Of a stretch of DNA of 6,683 bases, positions 4,129 to 6,683 are shown in pieces (position 1 is the stretch's first letter; each line of letters begins with the position of its first letter). Source of the DNA: Helicobacter sp. GTDB taxonomy: Bacteria > Campylobacterota > Campylobacteria > Campylobacterales > Helicobacteraceae. The position numbers and the translations under genes are program-made. The DNA is taken from contig NZ_JAAVGY010000057.1 of assembly GCF_014799995.1 (NCBI RefSeq), positions 1 through 6,683 on the forward strand, in the 5' to 3' direction. The notes under the pieces were generated by a model, which was not told the DNA's origin, ran no database searches, and worked only from the letters and a program-made list of their open reading frames with translations.

Positions 4129-5292
4129 TTACAGCATTTTTGCTTTTTTGCTGATAGAGAGCACCATACCAATCATAATGCTTGTAGCCAAAATAGAACT
4201 TCCACCATAGCTTAAAAAGGGAACAGCGATTCCTTTAATCGGGATTAGCCCAGAGATTCCAAAGGCATTAATCAGAAAGGAGAATCCCAAAATAACCGCT
4301 ACTCCAGAGCAAAAAAGATAATACATTGTGTTTTCGCAGCGATTGGCGATTTTAAGAATCCGAAAAATAAGCGCGAGGAAGAGCAGGCTAATACAAAATA
4401 ATCCTATGAAACCGACTTCTTCGGCAATACCTGCTAAGATGACATCAGTATGCACTTCGCTTAAGAATCCTAATTTGATTAAGCCATTGCCCAAACCTTC
4501 ACCCAAGATTCCGCCATTGGCAATTGCATTGAGGGAATGTTGAATCTGATAGGGCTCGGGCAAGTTTTCAACGCGCAAGGAATTTGCAATGGATTGTGGG
4601 AAAAGGGAGAGAATCAAATCTTGTGTCCCAGCCCACCAAGCTTTAATACGCATAATGCGGTGTGTGCTTGTAATAATGACGATGATAAAGAGTGCGAAAG
4701 CTCCGCTTAAAAGATATAAAAACAATTTAAAAGACGAGCCGGCAAAAATCATCATAAGGGCTAAAGTTGCTCCTAAGAGCACGATTTGTCCCAAGTCATT
4801 TTGCAGAATCGCTATCAAATACACTGCGACTAAAAAAACTGCGACATAGGGCAAGAATGTGATAAATTCTTCTTTGAGACTTTTGCGCTCTAGTAAAGAA
4901 AACTTGCGGGCGAAACTCCAAGCCAAAAAAATCACAAATCCAATCTTAAAAAATTCAACAGGTGCGAGTGAGAAAAAGGGTAGGCGAATCCAACGTTTCG
5001 CTCCCCCTGCGCTTGTTGCGAGGCTTTCGGGCAGGAAGTGCATAATTAACATTAAAAAGATTCCACCAAAGAAAAGGGAGAATCCAAACCACAAAATAAA
5101 ATGGTCTGGATTGCAACGCGAAATCCCCCACATTAGCATAATACCAAGTATTCCTGCAATCAGTTGGCGCAAAATGAAGTGAAATTCCCCATAGTCATAA
5201 TACAAAATAGCAAACGAAGAGAGAGAATAAGAAAAAATAATGCCAATAGTAATTAAACTTGCGCTAATAACGAATAACGGGCGATCAACCAT
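4129..5292 (-). CDS. ftsW: FtsW, septal peptidoglycan glycosyltransferase (SEDS family)
   Basis: 387 residues, about ten membrane helices. As a SEDS protein it polymerises lipid II into glycan strands at the division septum with its cognate class B penicillin-binding protein. Family marks include GGAKRWI (96-102), the following SLAPVEFFKI, LQNDLGQ (163-169; most relatives have Pro where Asn165 is), PYQIQHSLNAIANGG (247-261), the catalytic-type Asp283 in EVHTDVILAGIAEEVG (279-294), and PFLSYGGSS near the C-terminus (358-366). The YQIQHSL segment and AEEVG favour FtsW over RodA, and the length is that of short epsilonproteobacterial FtsW. Its start follows the exporter stop by 9 nt with an AAGAGAAG ribosome binding site. 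No ftsI, murG or other mur genes are beside it, unlike the classical dcw cluster. RodA is the only realistic alternative. Confidence 0.92.
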   Translation of the reverse strand: MVDRPLFVISASLITIGIIFSYSLSSFAILYYDYGEFHFILRQLIAGILGIMLMWGISRCNPDHFILWFGFSLFFGGIFLMLIMHFLPESLATSAGGAKRWIRLPFFSLAPVEFFKIGFVIFLAWSFARKFSLLERKSLKEEFITFLPYVAVFLVAVYLIAILQNDLGQIVLLGATLALMMIFAGSSFKLFLYLLSGAFALFIIVIITSTHRIMRIKAWWAGTQDLILSLFPQSIANSLRVENLPEPYQIQHSLNAIANGGILGEGLGNGLIKLGFLSEVHTDVILAGIAEEVGFIGLFCISLLFLALIFRILKIANRCENTMYYLFCSGVAVILGFSFLINAFGISGLIPIKGIAVPFLSYGGSSILATSIMIGMVLSISKKAKML

Positions 5293-5301
5293 TAACTTCT
5301 C

Positions 5302-6342
5302 TTATGGGACGAAATAATAGACAAGTAAGAATCCTCCAAAAATAAGAATCCCAAACAAAATCAATGCAAGCACAAAAGCCTTGCCTCCAGATTCAAGAAA
5401 TTTCTTGAAATCCACTTGAAGTCCTAAGGCACTCATTGCCATAACCAAAAAGAATCCAGATAAAAATCTAAAGAAAGCAACAATTTCGTGTGGCAGTGGA
5501 ATCAGGGAATGCGCAATGACAACTCCTAAAAACCAAAAAGCAAACCAAGGAATGTGTAGTTTTCTACCCCCTCCCTCTCTGCTTTCTGCGAAAAAATAAG
5601 GAATCACAAGTAAGACGGCAACCAAGAGTAAGACACGAATCATTTTTACAATCAAAGCGATTTCTTGCGTTTCTTGGGAGATTGCTCCTCCCGCACCCAC
5701 AACATTTGCTAGCTCGTGCAAAGTAAGTCCGATGTAATATCCCTCTTGGATTGGGCTTAAGGGCACGAATCCTAGCGCATAGACTAAAGGATATAAAAAC
5801 ATTCCCAAGAGCCCAAAGATAACAACTGTTCCTACAGCAATGATTCCTTTATAGGGCTTGGATTTGAGGGAAGATTCTAGTGCCAACACCGCTGCTGCTC
5901 CACAGATTGCGCTTCCTCCGCTGACTAGAATCGCAATTTCTTTGTCTAATTTCAGAAATTTTACACCGATAAAATACCCAATAACCAAAACAAAAACCAC
6001 TACAACAATACTTAATGCGATTCCATTGAGCCCCACAGAGGCAATGCTTTGTAGTGTTACATTAAAGCCATAGAGAACAATCCCAACCCTTAAAAGCTTT
6101 TTCGCGCTAAAGATAACGGCTTTTTCACAAGATTTTTCGGCTTGTCTAAAGAGCGGAGAAGCGAAGATTCCAAACACAACGCCAATAATTAAAGGGGATA
6201 AATGGATTTGTGTGATAAGAGGCAGTGAGGCGATATAAAAACTCGCCAAGCTCACCAAAAGCACTAATGCAAAGCCATTGAGCCATTCATCAAGAAAAGT
6301 TTTTAGAATCCCATTTTTTGATGATTGTGCGATTTGAGACAT
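5302..6342 (-). CDS. yeiH: YeiH/UPF0324 family membrane protein, putative sulfate (anion) exporter
   Basis: 346 residues, about ten membrane helices, of the UPF0324 (putative sulfate exporter, PSE) family. Signature segments are KKLLRVGIVLYG (81-92), GGSAICGAAAVLA (142-154), IGLTLHELANVVGAG (204-218) and ALGLQVDFK (305-313). A cytoplasmic-type basic and glycine-rich loop is at 255-262. The sulfate role assigned to the family is mostly indirect, so the substrate is unproven. The start is supported by AAGG 6 nt before the ATG at 6342. It appears to be the first gene of the minus-strand cluster, with a candidate promoter in the 93-bp gap upstream; ftsW follows after 9 nt. Length is normal for the family. 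Confidence 0.92.
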   Translation of the reverse strand: MSQIAQSSKNGILKTFLDEWLNGFALVLLVSLASFYIASLPLITQIHLSPLIIGVVFGIFASPLFRQAEKSCEKAVIFSAKKLLRVGIVLYGFNVTLQSIASVGLNGIALSIVVVVFVLVIGYFIGVKFLKLDKEIAILVSGGSAICGAAAVLALESSLKSKPYKGIIAVGTVVIFGLLGMFLYPLVYALGFVPLSPIQEGYYIGLTLHELANVVGAGGAISQETQEIALIVKMIRVLLLVAVLLVIPYFFAESREGGGRKLHIPWFAFWFLGVVIAHSLIPLPHEIVAFFRFLSGFFLVMAMSALGLQVDFKKFLESGGKAFVLALILFGILIFGGFLLVYYFVP

Positions 6343-6382
6343 TGGATACCTTAAGAATTTGGAGTTGATAAAACAAAATTGA

Positions 6383-6391
6383 AGTGTAGCA
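6383..6391 (-). promoter_or_regulatory. Candidate promoter of the yeiH-ftsW-dnaQ-nspC cluster
   Basis: On the minus strand TTTGCTACACT carries an extended -10 (TGC then TACACT at 6388-6383), 41 bp before the yeiH start. It closely resembles the TGCTACAAT upstream of the GIY-YIG gene. No clear -35 is seen, and no terminator hairpin separates it from the gene upstream, so read-through is also possible. Confidence 0.42.
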
Positions 6392-6435
6392 AATTCTCTT
6401 TAAAAACTCGTAATGATTTTGTAAATTTTATCGCT

Positions 6436-6681
6436 TTAGCAAATGATTTGTTCAATCAAGTCGGGTTTATTGGCACTCATAAAGTGAAATTTTTGGTGGA
6501 GTTTATAAAGCGTTGAAAATAAGATTTGGTTTTTTTCTAATCCTACCTGCATTTCTATGCCTTTCTCACTCGCTTGTTTCATTGTTTCAAGCCAATTTTT
6601 GGGGACAAAAACACCGGGCAATTTATGGTGTAAAAAGAGAGCGGTTTTATAAGAAAAAATAGGAAAAAACCCAAAGATGAG
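6436..6681 (-). CDS. metF: Methylenetetrahydrofolate reductase, C-terminal part (partial)
   Basis: The open frame runs from the right edge to a TAA at 6436-6438 and gives 81 residues. FFPIFSYKTALFLHHKLPGV followed by VPKNWLE resembles the last part of the MTHFR barrel, where a proline-containing strand is followed by a PG(V/I)xxP segment. The end, FHFMSANKPDLIEQII, fits the final barrel strand and helix. The enzyme reduces 5,10-methylene-THF to 5-methyl-THF for methionine synthesis, using FAD; the FAD-binding and catalytic parts lie outside the window. An ATG at 6621 within this frame is internal, not the start. The gene ends 93 bp before yeiH on the same strand with no terminator seen between them. 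The call rests on a fragment. Confidence 0.62.
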   Translation of the reverse strand, partial: LIFGFFPIFSYKTALFLHHKLPGVFVPKNWLETMKQASEKGIEMQVGLEKNQILFSTLYKLHQKFHFMSANKPDLIEQIIC

Positions 6682-6683
6682 CA

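Noticed and set aside
4328..5182. Plus-strand ORFs opposite ftsW
   Set aside because: Basic, low-complexity translations antisense to a clear FtsW; the same applies to those opposite nspC, dnaQ and yeiH.
6436..6621. Separate 61-residue gene beginning at the ATG at 6621
   Set aside because: The frame is open to the window edge and the residues before that Met continue the same reductase-like fold, so this is an internal Met of a truncated gene.

Overview
The window looks like a low-GC epsilonproteobacterium (Campylobacterota), most probably a non-pylori Helicobacter. The basis is an FtsW, a DnaQ-type exonuclease and a carboxynorspermidine decarboxylase of the kind found in that group, TGNTANANT-type extended -10 promoters, and a fragment ending like a Helicobacter outer-membrane barrel. 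Genus is inferred from protein flavour only.

Layout. (1) 3-71: last 22 residues of a protein ending in a beta-barrel-like C-terminus, followed by a clear terminator hairpin (106-132). (2) 140-760 and 1161-1284: a dense cluster of 13 short palindromic repeat units or part units. They share a constant left end (CGTCATTGCGA) and right end (GTGGCAATCTATAAT, or a GAAGCAATC variant), but most have a different inverted-repeat core. A single-domain GIY-YIG nuclease gene (838-1125) lies inside the cluster and is flanked by a 65-bp direct repeat with 63 identities (512-576 and 1185-1249). (3) 1392-2063: two coupled small membrane-protein genes of unknown function with strong ribosome binding sites. (4) 2067-2092: a hairpin between convergent genes. 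(5) 6342 down to 2084 on the minus strand: a compact cluster yeiH-like exporter, ftsW, dnaQ-like exonuclease, nspC, with 9-nt gaps and one 49-bp overlap. (6) 6436-6681 minus: C-terminal end of a probable methylenetetrahydrofolate reductase.

The minus-strand cluster is probably one transcript, starting from a candidate promoter at 6383-6389. It joins unrelated housekeeping tasks: anion export, septal peptidoglycan polymerisation, DNA 3'-5' exonuclease, and the last step of spermidine synthesis. No single pathway is implied.

The most interesting part is the repeat cluster around the GIY-YIG gene. Constant ends with exchangeable hairpin cores, a head-to-head pair duplicated on both sides of the nuclease gene, and identity that stops exactly at a core boundary together suggest a non-autonomous palindromic element family. 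It may be maintained or spread with the help of the adjacent nuclease, by analogy with REPINs and RAYT transposases. The structure is visible in the sequence; the functional link to the nuclease is inference.
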